Origin: a virus
Virus record (IMG/VR): IMGVR_UViG_3300021420_000314
Location: 1 to 56,311 of that record
Length of the DNA stretch: 56,311 nt
Direction: 5' to 3' (one strand)
The notes under the pieces are model-generated. The model searched no databases and had not been told where the DNA came from. It saw only the letters and a program-made list of their open reading frames with translations. The stretch's first letter is position 1, and each line of letters starts with the position of its first letter. Shown here piece after piece: positions 21,326 through 29,095 of the stretch. The position numbers and the translations under genes are program-made.

Positions 21326-22419
21326 AACTGATTGATTTCCAGAAGAGCGCGCTCATGATGTACAAACAGCGCAAGGCTGTGCATCTGGTCGGTCCGCCCG
21401 GTGTGGGCAAGACCGACGTGATCAAGCACGACGTGCGCGCGCTCCTGTCGGAGGCGCACAAGTGTACGTTCGGCTATGCCGACGTGCTCTTGCCGACCAT
21501 CGACGCCCCGGACCTTCGCGGTTTCTTGGTTCCGACCAAAGACGCGGACGGACACCCGACGAGCTTCTTCACTCGTTCAGCGGTGCTCCCGTCCAAGGCG
21601 TACCTGGCGGAGCACCCGCGAGGGATCATGTTCCTCGACGAGCGCAGTCAGGCTGATATGCTGACGCAGAAGGCTGTCGCTCCAATCGTGCTGGACAAGC
21701 GCTTCGGTGAAGAGTACCTGCCGGAAGGCTGGTGGGTGCTGTCTGCCAGCAACAGGCTGGAAGACAAGGCCGGAACGATTCGTCCCCCGACTCACCTCGT
21801 GAATCGGGAGCGCACGATCTATATCGATCCGGACATCACAAGCTGGGCGATCTGGGCTGAGGCGCACGACGTTCACCCGATGATGGTGGCGTTTGCGAAG
21901 CAGTTCCCCGGCGTGGTGTTCCAAGACCATGTGCCGAAGTCTGCCGGTGACGGCAGCCCCTTCTGCACACCGAGGTCATTCGTGTCCGCGGCCGAGATGG
22001 TCGCAGATGCGGCTGGCGTGGACGACAAGGGCCGTCCCAACATGAGCATCCCGGTCTCATCGCTCCTGTCGCAGATTGTGCAGGGAGACATCGGTGAGGG
22101 CGCGTGTGCCCAGTTGTTCGGGTTCCTGAAGGTTGGCGACCAGTTGCCGACCATCGACCAGATCGAGAAAGATCCCATGAAGGCGAAGTGTCCCGAAGAC
22201 CTGTCCGCGGCGTATGCAGCGATGCAGCTGTGCATCCATCACGCTCAGCCGGTCAACGTGGACAAGCTCTGGACGTACACCGAACGGCTGCCCAAGGAGC
22301 TGCAGGTGTCGGCCGCCAAGTCCCTCGTGGACAAGGGCAAGGGCGTACTGCTGAACTCGCAGGCGCTCAACAAGTGGATCATGAACAACCGGGCGCTGAT
22401 CAACGCGAGCAACAAGTGA
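21322..22419 (+). CDS. MoxR-type AAA+ ATPase
   Basis: The product is 365 residues, coupled by ATGA to the previous gene. Walker A is GPPGVGKT (residues 24-31), Walker B GIMFLDE (101-107), and a sensor-1-like SASN lies near 140. A helical C-terminal part (about 190-365) ends the protein. MoxR-type ATPases act as chaperones or activators and are usually paired with a VWA-domain partner. Here a VWA/metallopeptidase protein follows three to five genes later. The segment TIDAPDLRGF after Walker A is common in phage members. The ATPase call is strong; the substrate is unknown. Confidence 0.9.
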   Translation: MKLIDFQKSALMMYKQRKAVHLVGPPGVGKTDVIKHDVRALLSEAHKCTFGYADVLLPTIDAPDLRGFLVPTKDADGHPTSFFTRSAVLPSKAYLAEHPRGIMFLDERSQADMLTQKAVAPIVLDKRFGEEYLPEGWWVLSASNRLEDKAGTIRPPTHLVNRERTIYIDPDITSWAIWAEAHDVHPMMVAFAKQFPGVVFQDHVPKSAGDGSPFCTPRSFVSAAEMVADAAGVDDKGRPNMSIPVSSLLSQIVQGDIGEGACAQLFGFLKVGDQLPTIDQIEKDPMKAKCPEDLSAAYAAMQLCIHHAQPVNVDKLWTYTERLPKELQVSAAKSLVDKGKGVLLNSQALNKWIMNNRALINASNK

Positions 22420-22496
22420 GCGCGGTACTGATAGGGATGATTGTGGCGCTGTCACCAGTCGTGGTGCTCGCCATTATCCTAGCAGTGCGCTCATGA
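22416..22496 (+). CDS. Membrane micro-peptide 1
   Basis: The product is 26 residues, with GTG start overlapping the ATPase stop (GTGA). It is almost wholly hydrophobic (VSAVLIGMIVALSPVVVLAI, then ILAVRS), one membrane span. The stop overlaps the next start (ATGA), making a continuous coupled chain. Short, so only moderately supported. Confidence 0.45.
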   Translation: MSAVLIGMIVALSPVVVLAIILAVRS

Positions 22497-22567
22497 TGCT
22501 GCTCGTGACGGCAGCGTTCCTGATGTGCGTGATCTTGGTTTCCAAAGCGAAAGGAGGACGAAGATGA
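22493..22567 (+). CDS. Membrane micro-peptide 2
   Basis: The product is 24 residues (MMLLVTAAFLMCVILVSKAK, then GGRR): one hydrophobic span with a basic end. It is coupled at both ends by ATGA overlaps. The GGAGGACG that encodes its tail is also the ribosome site of the next gene, so the frame may exist for translational coupling as much as for the peptide. Confidence 0.4.
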   Translation: MMLLVTAAFLMCVILVSKAKGGRR

Positions 22568-23475
22568 CAGAAAGCAGCGATCTAGGCGCTGCGCTGTCCA
22601 GCAACTACCTCTTGGTCGATGTGCAGATCCACTCGTGGTCTGGCAAGAAGACCGATCAAGAGGCATCGTCTGAACTGCTTGTGTCCAAGCAGGCGACCCG
22701 CGACGGTGGGGCGTTCGTGAAGAACCTTTTGGCATCGGCGAATGCCGAGCTGAAAGCGGTGCAGACGCACCAAGGCGCCTTGCGCCGGTTCGTTTACGAG
22801 CGCACACTGCCGTGGTCAACCTCAGCAGGACTCAAGCGCGGGGACCGTATCTTGGCGACCACAGCCACGATGCAGTTCCTGACCGATCTCAAGCCGTACA
22901 TTCAGGACACCCGAAATGCGGTCAAGGATCTCCAGACGGTCTGGCAGCAGCGCGTGGCGCAGGCAATGTGCAATCTCGGCACTTTGGCTGACGCAAGCGA
23001 TTACCCCGATGCAAGTACCCTCCCCGAACTTTTCGGCGTCTCAGTCGATCTCAAGCCGTTACCTGCGATTACTGACTTTGGCAGGCTCAACGTCCCAGGG
23101 GATCTCGCCGCAAGGCTCGGCCAAAGGTATGAGCAAAGGGCACAGGAGCAGTTCAAAGTCGCGATGGGCGACCTGCGGGACAGATTCATCGCAGAGCTAG
23201 AGCGGATGCACGGCCAGCTGGCTAAGCATGCTAGCGGTGAGAAGACCCGGCTCCACGAATCCATGGCAACCAATCTCCAGATGCTCGTCGATCTGGCGCA
23301 CAGCATGGACCTCGGCAACAACCCCCAGTTCACCGAACTCGTCGCGATCATCGAGCATGAGCTCCTGCGGACACCCGTGGGCGCGCTCAAGCAGGATCTC
23401 CGCCGGGCCGGGGAAGTGGCAGATGCGGCCAAGACCATCGCGGTCAAGGCTGCGGAAGAGGCAATCTGGCAATGA
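22564..23475 (+). CDS. DUF3150-like helical protein of the MoxR cassette
   Basis: The product is 303 residues from the ATG at 22564 with an AAAGGAGG site. It begins LVDVQIHSWSGKKTDQEASS, a pattern I associate with DUF3150 proteins next to MoxR ATPases in phages. The remainder is helical (NLLASANAELKAVQTHQGAL, then GLKRGDRILATTATMQFLTD and ELERMHGQLAKHASGEKTRL) with probable coiled coils at 195-240 and 270-300. No enzyme motif is visible. It is likely a partner or adaptor linking the ATPase and the VWA protein. The family name is moderately sure; the role is inferred from linkage. Confidence 0.7.
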   Translation: MTESSDLGAALSSNYLLVDVQIHSWSGKKTDQEASSELLVSKQATRDGGAFVKNLLASANAELKAVQTHQGALRRFVYERTLPWSTSAGLKRGDRILATTATMQFLTDLKPYIQDTRNAVKDLQTVWQQRVAQAMCNLGTLADASDYPDASTLPELFGVSVDLKPLPAITDFGRLNVPGDLAARLGQRYEQRAQEQFKVAMGDLRDRFIAELERMHGQLAKHASGEKTRLHESMATNLQMLVDLAHSMDLGNNPQFTELVAIIEHELLRTPVGALKQDLRRAGEVADAAKTIAVKAAEEAIWQ

Positions 23476-23648
23476 ACATCATCGACCGAATTGGGCGGGT
23501 ACCCAACTGGGTGAATCTGGCTTTCTCGGCCATCAACTTCACAATGTTCGTACTGAATCTTGCTGTGGGCAACTACAAGATGGCGGCCCTAAGCTGGTTC
23601 TGCTCCGCATTCTGTGGAGCTGTGTGGTACATTCGCCGGAATGGCTAA
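23472..23648 (+). CDS. Small membrane protein within the MoxR cassette
   Basis: The product is 58 residues, coupled by ATGA to the previous gene. It has two hydrophobic segments (WVNLAFSAINFTMFVLNLAV, then ALSWFCSAFCGAVWYI). The ends are basic (NIIDRIGR and RRNG). It overlaps the next gene by eight bases. It could anchor the cassette at the membrane; no family recognised. Confidence 0.6.
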   Translation: MNIIDRIGRVPNWVNLAFSAINFTMFVLNLAVGNYKMAALSWFCSAFCGAVWYIRRNG

Positions 23649-23832
23649 TCCACTGATCGCACCAAGCTCGAGGGCGTACGGGCCGCCCTCGAAGGCGAAG
23701 ATGTCCGAGCCCGAGACACGAATCGTCGCCAGCTACGGTTATGGAGACTTCAAGTTCAACCATCCAAAGCTGGCCGACATCATCGAGCGAGACCAAAGGA
23801 AACAGCGAAATGAGCAAACCGAGGTCGAATGA
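23641..23832 (+). CDS. Small polar protein within the MoxR cassette
   Basis: The product is 63 residues from the ATG at 23641. It is polar and probably extended (IAPSSRAYGPPSKAKMSEPE, then FNHPKLADIIERDQRKQRNE). The last 23 bases overlap the start of the VWA gene. No family recognised. Confidence 0.6.
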   Translation: MANPLIAPSSRAYGPPSKAKMSEPETRIVASYGYGDFKFNHPKLADIIERDQRKQRNEQTEVE

Positions 23833-24961
23833 ACTGACCGAGGCTATCTCAGCGCTGATTGTGCAGCAGCCGTTCTTTGCGAGCCTGCTGTTCGACATGT
23901 TGACCATCGAAGAGACCGAAGCGCTGCCCACGGCAGCGACGGACGGGCGCCGGATCATGGTCAACCCCAAGTTCTTCAAGAAACTGGACGTGAAGGAGCG
24001 CATCTTCGTGCTCGCGCACGAAATCACCCACGTCATCCTCCAGCATCCGGCCCGCATGAAGGGGTACATGGATCTGGGGTATGGCCCGGACTTGAAGAAG
24101 TGGTCGAACAATCGGTACAACAAGGCGGCTGACTACGTGATCAATGCCTACCTCACCGAACTCGCGGTGGGTAAGCAACCGCTGAATAGCCTCTCGAACC
24201 CGCACATCACCTCGAAGGATCTGGTGGATGAAGTCTACCTGAAGATCCCCGAGGACGAGGACGACCCCAAGGGACAAGGCTGGGACCAGCACATGCCTCA
24301 AGCGGGGGACGAGATCGATAAGGCCACCATACAGCGTAGCGTGGCTCAGGCGGCGACGGCCCAGAAAATGATGGGCAAGCTGCCGGGGAGCCTCCAGCGC
24401 CTCGTAGACGAGATCTGCGAGCCCCAGGTGACGTGGCAGGACTATCTCCGGAGGGTCATCGTGACCACCCAGGGGTCCGACCAGTCCACCTGGAATCGCC
24501 CGAACCGGCGCCGGCTGGCCGCGCCGCCGCACATCTACTGGCCGGGGCGCTGTGGCAGCCGGTCTGGTGCGGTCGCAGTCGAGCTGGACACGTCGGGGTC
24601 CATCTCGGACGCCGAGCTGAAGACGTTCCTGAGCGAGCTGTCTGGCATCTTGTCGGACGTGCAGCCTGAGTGCGTCTATGCGATGTTCGTGGATGCCACC
24701 CTGCAAGGGGACGTCCATGAGATCCATGACGTGGCTGAGCTGCTGGATCTGGGCAAGAAGGCAGCCGGTGGCGGCGGCACCGATATGACCGTGGTCTTCA
24801 GGGTCATCGAGGAGCAGCAGCTGCCGGTCGAGTACGTGGTCGTGCTCACGGATGGGTACACCCCGTTCGGCGAGGACTGCGGCATCCCGACCGTCTGGTG
24901 CATCACGTCTGACCAGAAGGCGCCGTGGGGCGTGACGGTCAACGTGAAGATCGCGAAGTAA
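23810..24961 (+). CDS. VWA-domain putative metallopeptidase (DUF2201-like)
   Basis: The product is 383 residues from the ATG at 23810. The N-terminal half has LAHEITHVILQHPAR (HEITH at 70-74), a zinc-metallopeptidase HExxH motif, preceded by RIMVNPKFFKKLDVKERIFV. The C-terminal half (about 250-383) is a VWA-like domain: VAVELDTSGSISDAELKTFL, where DTSGS starting near residue 260 is the metal-ion-dependent adhesion site, then CVYAMFVDATL and GGGGTDMTVVF. This order is that of DUF2201-type proteins that partner MoxR ATPases. All key residues are present, so an active peptidase is plausible. It closes the ATPase cassette. Confidence 0.85.
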   Translation: MSKPRSNELTEAISALIVQQPFFASLLFDMLTIEETEALPTAATDGRRIMVNPKFFKKLDVKERIFVLAHEITHVILQHPARMKGYMDLGYGPDLKKWSNNRYNKAADYVINAYLTELAVGKQPLNSLSNPHITSKDLVDEVYLKIPEDEDDPKGQGWDQHMPQAGDEIDKATIQRSVAQAATAQKMMGKLPGSLQRLVDEICEPQVTWQDYLRRVIVTTQGSDQSTWNRPNRRRLAAPPHIYWPGRCGSRSGAVAVELDTSGSISDAELKTFLSELSGILSDVQPECVYAMFVDATLQGDVHEIHDVAELLDLGKKAAGGGGTDMTVVFRVIEEQQLPVEYVVVLTDGYTPFGEDCGIPTVWCITSDQKAPWGVTVNVKIAK

Positions 24962-24976
24962 ACCAACGGAGGTCAA

Positions 24977-25243
24977 ATGCAACCCCATAAAGAACATGGG
25001 TTCATCAGCTTTTATATGGATGGATGGTCGCGGTGGGGCGATGTCAGGCCAAGTGAAGAGGATCAGAAGCGCCACGCGAGCCTGTGGATCAAGCTGCGCA
25101 AGGCGATGCCCGCGCCGCCCGGCTGGAAGCTGAAACGCCAACACGCGTACATCACAGTGAGCTGCAGGCACGTCGAGTACTTCGGCAACCTCACACCCGA
25201 GTGGGTCGAGATGTTCGCCGCGAAACTCAACCTGATCAAGTAA
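24977..25243 (+). CDS. Hypothetical protein
   Basis: The product is 88 residues with a strong GGAGGT site. It has an alpha/beta pattern with many Trp/Lys (GFISFYMDGWSRWGDVRPSE, then LWIKLRKAMPAPPGWKLKRQ and EWVEMFAAKLNLIK). No family recognised. It lies just after the MoxR/VWA cassette and may or may not belong to it. Confidence 0.7.
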   Translation: MQPHKEHGFISFYMDGWSRWGDVRPSEEDQKRHASLWIKLRKAMPAPPGWKLKRQHAYITVSCRHVEYFGNLTPEWVEMFAAKLNLIK

Positions 25244-25249
25244 GGAGGG

Positions 25250-26035
25250 ATGATGGCGTCGAATCAAATGACCGGCGTCGAGCGCCGGGAGATCACCAGC
25301 GCAGTCGAGGAGCTGTTGGGCCGCGGCGTGCTGTTCTACCGCTGCCCACTTGTCAGCCGACAGGAGCTGGATGATGTTTGGATGTCCATGCTGCGTCCTG
25401 ACGTCGCAGCCGCCATACGCACGATGCGCAGGGCAGGCTACGGTCTTCGCGGAGACGTTCAGGAGTACTCCGAGTTCACGTGGGACGAGATGGGCGCGTG
25501 TATCGGTTTCCACATCCGAAACTGGCCCGATCCGGGGCCACTATACTTCGTCGAGTCACCCCGAAACAGCCGTATGCACATGCAAAAGTCGCAGCACGAG
25601 CTGGAGGTTCTGTTCCAGACATTCAAGGGCGACGGCACCGACACCCATCCCCTGAAGCTGTTCCGCACATGGGTCAAGGATTCAATGGCCTTCCACAACG
25701 AGGCTACCCGCGCGCTGAGCTGCTTTGGCGACATCATGAAGCTCGCCAGCACGCCGGGGCAGGTGTTCCGGATGGTCCCGGACCTCGTGCAGTACATGAC
25801 CCCCAGCATGAAGAACAAGGTCGGGGACAGGTCCAGCCCGGTCCCGGTCCGAATACTGGACTCGGACGGTACAGTTAGGCGGGAAGGTTGGGCAGAATAT
25901 GACAAGGACAAGGTGCTAGCTATGTGCCATACTTTGGCGAAGTGCTATCTCCTACCCAAACCGGACTCAGCCATTGAGTTCACCAACGCCCTCGGCTGGA
26001 ACCCATGGTGCAGCCCTCGTCGATCTGGGACTTGA
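25250..26035 (+). CDS. Hypothetical protein upstream of DNA polymerase
   Basis: The product is 261 residues; AAGGAGGG lies directly before tandem ATGs (25250 or 25253). It is a soluble protein with ITSAVEELLGRGVLFYRCPL, SEFTWDEMGACIGFHIRNWP, QVFRMVPDLVQYMTPSMKNK and SSPVPVRILDSDGTVRREGW. No family recognised. The last 62 bases overlap the DNA polymerase gene in another frame. Confidence 0.75.
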   Translation: MMASNQMTGVERREITSAVEELLGRGVLFYRCPLVSRQELDDVWMSMLRPDVAAAIRTMRRAGYGLRGDVQEYSEFTWDEMGACIGFHIRNWPDPGPLYFVESPRNSRMHMQKSQHELEVLFQTFKGDGTDTHPLKLFRTWVKDSMAFHNEATRALSCFGDIMKLASTPGQVFRMVPDLVQYMTPSMKNKVGDRSSPVPVRILDSDGTVRREGWAEYDKDKVLAMCHTLAKCYLLPKPDSAIEFTNALGWNPWCSPRRSGT

Positions 26036-27872
26036 CTTCGAGACGTACTACGACTCGGATTACACCCTCAAGAAGTTCACCACCACCGAGTACCTGTTAG
26101 ACCCGCGCTTCGAGATCATCGGCGTAGGGTTAGTCTCGGGCAAACAAAAAGTCTGGTTTAGCGGCCCGCTGGATTACATCCGGCTCATGCTCAACCCGCT
26201 CCCCTGGCACCGCATTCGTGTGGTAGCGCACAACGCGATTTTCGATGGCGGTATCTTAGAGTGGAAGCTCGGCATCAAGCCCGCGAAGTATATGTGCACG
26301 ATGATGGGAGTGCGCCCCTATGTCACGCCGTACACGGGTCGTTCCGACTTGGGTTCCACCCTTAAATTCCTTGATCTTGGCGAAAAAGGAACTGACGTCC
26401 AGAACCATGTCGGGCGTAAGCGAGCAGATTTTACTGTTGAGCAGCTTGCCTCCTACGGTGAGTATTGCAAAGGTGACGCACTGGGCTCGCTGCGCATTGC
26501 GCAGTGGCTGTCTAGCAAACTTCCGGAGGACGAGCAGGAGCTGATCGACCTGACCATCAAGAAGTTCCTGCATCCGAAGCTACATGTCAACACTGACATA
26601 ATCGACCACCACCTGAACCGGATCAATCTCTCGAAGGCCGCCCTGGTTGGCGCGCTTGCGAAGTGCAACATCACCGCCGAGCAGATCCGTTCAAGACCCC
26701 AGTTCAGGAAGCTGCTAGAGAGCAAGGGCGTCGCGGCGCCGCTCAAGACCAGCATACGGACCGGACAACTCACTGAGGCGTTCTCCAAGCAGGACGCGCC
26801 GTTCCTTGCGCTGCAGAACGACCCCAAGGTAGGGTGGCTGATCGAGGCCCGCTTGGCGCTAGCCTCGAACATGGAAGAGACGCGTCTAACCAGGGTCCGT
26901 GCAGTCGCGAAGGCGACCGGCGGGTCTCTGCCGGTGCCGTTACTGTACTATGGCGCACATCCCGGCCGATTCTCGGGGCTGGACAAGATCAACTTACAGA
27001 ACCTGCCGCGGCTCAAGAAGCTCCCTGATGACACGATTGACCCAAACAGCGGCTCGTTGCGCCGCGCGCTGGTGGCTCCTCCCGGAAGTACGGTTATCGC
27101 AGCTGACCTCGCTCAGATCGAGGCGCGGATCACCGCCGTACTGGCAGGATGCGTTGAACTCATTACTGCATTCCGGGAAAATCGTGACGTCTACAGCGCG
27201 TTCGCGAGTGAGATCTACGGACGACGAATCACTAAGGCCGACCTCATTGAGAGGTTCGTTGGCAAGACGTGCATCCTTGGCCTTGGGTTCGGTATGGGCT
27301 GGGGGAAATTTCACAAGCAGATGGCGCTCGCCAAGGTAGCGATGTCGCCGAAGAAAGCTGCTGACGTCGTGTATCTATACCGGCGCATGTACGCCAAGAT
27401 CCCGGACCTCTGGGCGATGATGGAGTTCTACGTCAACCAGATGCGCGACCCGCGTTGCCTTGAGATCCGCGGCCCGCTGACGCTCATGCATGAACGTATC
27501 GTGTTGCCCAACGGGATGCCGATCATCTATCCCGAGCTGGATGTGACACCCGGTCAAGGGTTCACATTCAAAGACAGGAGAGCCTATGACGGAGAAACAC
27601 GAGTACATCTTTGGGGCGGTGCGGTTACGGAAAACGTCGTGCAAGCTCTTGCTCGAATCATTCTCACGCGAGCCGAGCTGCGACTGGCGAAGGCTGGTCT
27701 GCGAGCTGCTCTGCAGGTCCACGATGAGCTGGTATTTGTGGTGCGCGACAAGAAGGTGGGGATCGCGACTCAAGCCATCCGCCTTGCAATGGAAGCGCCG
27801 GTGGACTTCCTCCCAGAACTGCCGGTCAAAGTTGAGATAAGCCACGGTAAGTCATACGGAGAAGCGAAATGA
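25974..27872 (+). CDS. Family A DNA polymerase with 3'-5' exonuclease domain
   Basis: The product is 632 residues if it starts at TTG 25974; no in-frame ATG or GTG precedes the exonuclease motif. The exonuclease domain shows DFETYYD (D21, E23), HNAIFDGG and YCKGDALGS, the DEDDy set. The polymerase domain shows motif A IAADLAQIEAR (D378), motif B with R427, K431, L435 and F439 (RFVGKTCILGLGFGMGWG), and motif C QVHDELV (H583-D584-E585). L435 corresponds to F762 of E. coli Pol I, a residue that affects nucleotide selection; Leu there is a known viral variant. It probably replicates the phage genome with the nearby primase-helicase. The stop overlaps the next gene by ATGA. Confidence 0.93.
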   Translation: MSSPTPSAGTHGAALVDLGLDFETYYDSDYTLKKFTTTEYLLDPRFEIIGVGLVSGKQKVWFSGPLDYIRLMLNPLPWHRIRVVAHNAIFDGGILEWKLGIKPAKYMCTMMGVRPYVTPYTGRSDLGSTLKFLDLGEKGTDVQNHVGRKRADFTVEQLASYGEYCKGDALGSLRIAQWLSSKLPEDEQELIDLTIKKFLHPKLHVNTDIIDHHLNRINLSKAALVGALAKCNITAEQIRSRPQFRKLLESKGVAAPLKTSIRTGQLTEAFSKQDAPFLALQNDPKVGWLIEARLALASNMEETRLTRVRAVAKATGGSLPVPLLYYGAHPGRFSGLDKINLQNLPRLKKLPDDTIDPNSGSLRRALVAPPGSTVIAADLAQIEARITAVLAGCVELITAFRENRDVYSAFASEIYGRRITKADLIERFVGKTCILGLGFGMGWGKFHKQMALAKVAMSPKKAADVVYLYRRMYAKIPDLWAMMEFYVNQMRDPRCLEIRGPLTLMHERIVLPNGMPIIYPELDVTPGQGFTFKDRRAYDGETRVHLWGGAVTENVVQALARIILTRAELRLAKAGLRAALQVHDELVFVVRDKKVGIATQAIRLAMEAPVDFLPELPVKVEISHGKSYGEAK

Positions 27873-28522
27873 CACCCTGGTCTTACAGTCGGCTGACCAA
27901 GTTTGAGACGTGCCCGAAGCAGCACTGGGCGCTGAACATTAGCAAGACCGTCAAGGAGACGCCGAATGAGAAGACGAATTATGGCAACGATCTCCACCTT
28001 GCGTTCGCGGCCAACCTGCGCTCTGGGAAGGCCCTGCCCCTGGCAATGCGCCAGTATCAGAGCATGCTTGATCCGATACGTGCACAACCTGGAGAGCACG
28101 TCATCGAACAGAAAATTGCAATCACACAGGGACTACAACCCACAGACTGGTTCGCCCATGACGTCTGGCTTCGAGTCATCTCGGACCTGACCATCCTCAA
28201 GGACACCCGCGCCGCAATCTTCGACTGGAAAACGGGCAAGATGTATGACGACTTCACGCAGCTGCGCCTCACTGGCGCGGTACTTTTCCTCCTCGCTCCT
28301 GAAGTGGAGCAGGTTTCTCTCTCGTACGTATGGACCCAGACAAAAAAGGTTACATCTGAGCGACTTGTGAAGGCCGACGTACTGAAGGTCTGGACAGGGC
28401 TTGCGCCGCGGATCAGGGCATACCAGAATGCTCACGACCTCGAAGCGTTCCCCGTCAGGCCCGGCGTCCACTGCAAGTGGTGCCCGCTCAAGTCGTGTCC
28501 CTACAATGAGAACAAACGATGA
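27869..28522 (+). CDS. Cas4/RecB-like PD-(D/E)XK nuclease with iron-sulphur cysteines
   Basis: The product is 217 residues. YSRLTKFETCPKQHW at the start gives the first cysteine (C15). H43 in NDLHLAFAANL, D106, D119-W-K121 (FDWKTGK) and QLRLTGAVL (131-139) are the RecB-family nuclease motifs. CKWCPLKSC (C202, C205, C210) completes a four-cysteine set typical of an iron-sulphur cluster. Cas4/AddB-like enzymes resect DNA ends; in phages they accompany the polymerase and help recombination. The start overlaps the polymerase stop by ATGA. Confidence 0.88.
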   Translation: MTPWSYSRLTKFETCPKQHWALNISKTVKETPNEKTNYGNDLHLAFAANLRSGKALPLAMRQYQSMLDPIRAQPGEHVIEQKIAITQGLQPTDWFAHDVWLRVISDLTILKDTRAAIFDWKTGKMYDDFTQLRLTGAVLFLLAPEVEQVSLSYVWTQTKKVTSERLVKADVLKVWTGLAPRIRAYQNAHDLEAFPVRPGVHCKWCPLKSCPYNENKR

Positions 28523-28628
28523 CGACTACTGGCGAGAGTTCGCGCTGGCTCTGTGGGATACGCTCATGCTCGCGGCCGGTGTGCTCGCGTTCTTCATCTG
28601 GGTGATGACCCTGGCAGGTATGGGATGA
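28506..28628 (+). CDS. Tiny membrane protein
   Basis: The product is 40 residues from the ATG at 28506, inside the 3' end of the nuclease gene. An acidic N-terminus (MRTNDDDYWREFALALW) leads into one hydrophobic span (DTLMLAAGVLAFFIWVMTLA). The stop overlaps the GNAT start (ATGA). No ribosome site is clear. Function unknown. Confidence 0.5.
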   Translation: MRTNDDDYWREFALALWDTLMLAAGVLAFFIWVMTLAGMG

Positions 28629-29086
28629 TTCGCATCGCCCGCTCCGAAGACATCGACGAGTCGCGCGAGATTCACTCACTGGCGTTTGAAGGTGACCCAT
28701 GGGTTGGAGACGACCACGAATACTGGTTCGCTTACGATGGCACTACGCCCGTCGGGTGGGCGTCCGCCATCTACTGGCCGTCGATCAGTACAGTGTTTCT
28801 GTCGCGGGCAGCAGTTGCCAAGTGCGCAACCGGGAAGGGACTACATCGACGCCTTATCCAGGCTCGTATCCGTTGGGCGCAGAAATGCGGAGCAACGCAC
28901 GTTATTACATACACCGCGCCCTACAACTACGAGTCGTTCATCAACCTCCTCAAGTGCGGGTTCCGGTTCAGTGACTACCGATTCCGGTTGGGCGGACGTC
29001 GTTGGCACGTGTTGCTGAAGTCGAGCCCGCCACTAGCCGCGCCGGCTCAGCGTAAGTTGTTGCGTGCCGCCGCGAAGCTCATGTAG
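28625..29086 (+). CDS. GNAT-family acetyltransferase
   Basis: The product is 153 residues. MIRIARSEDIDESREIHSLA is a typical GNAT opening. The acetyl-CoA-binding strand-helix corresponds to SRAAVAKCATGKGLHRRLIQ, and YNYESFINLLKCGFRFSDYR is the N..S...L...GF block. The protein ends in a basic Ala/Pro-rich tail. The substrate is unknown; phage GNATs can modify host proteins, small molecules or toxins. It is coupled upstream by ATGA. Confidence 0.8.
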   Translation: MIRIARSEDIDESREIHSLAFEGDPWVGDDHEYWFAYDGTTPVGWASAIYWPSISTVFLSRAAVAKCATGKGLHRRLIQARIRWAQKCGATHVITYTAPYNYESFINLLKCGFRFSDYRFRLGGRRWHVLLKSSPPLAAPAQRKLLRAAAKLM

Positions 29087-29095
29087 GATCGCCGC

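Noticed and set aside
23849-25513. Long open frame of 554 codons on the minus strand
   Set aside because: It is the antisense shadow of the VWA-metallopeptidase gene and its neighbours, whose motifs are clear on the plus strand.
25250-27872. Programmed frameshift fusing the upstream protein to the DNA polymerase
   Set aside because: No slippery heptamer is seen in the 62-base overlap, and a TTG start is enough to explain the polymerase.
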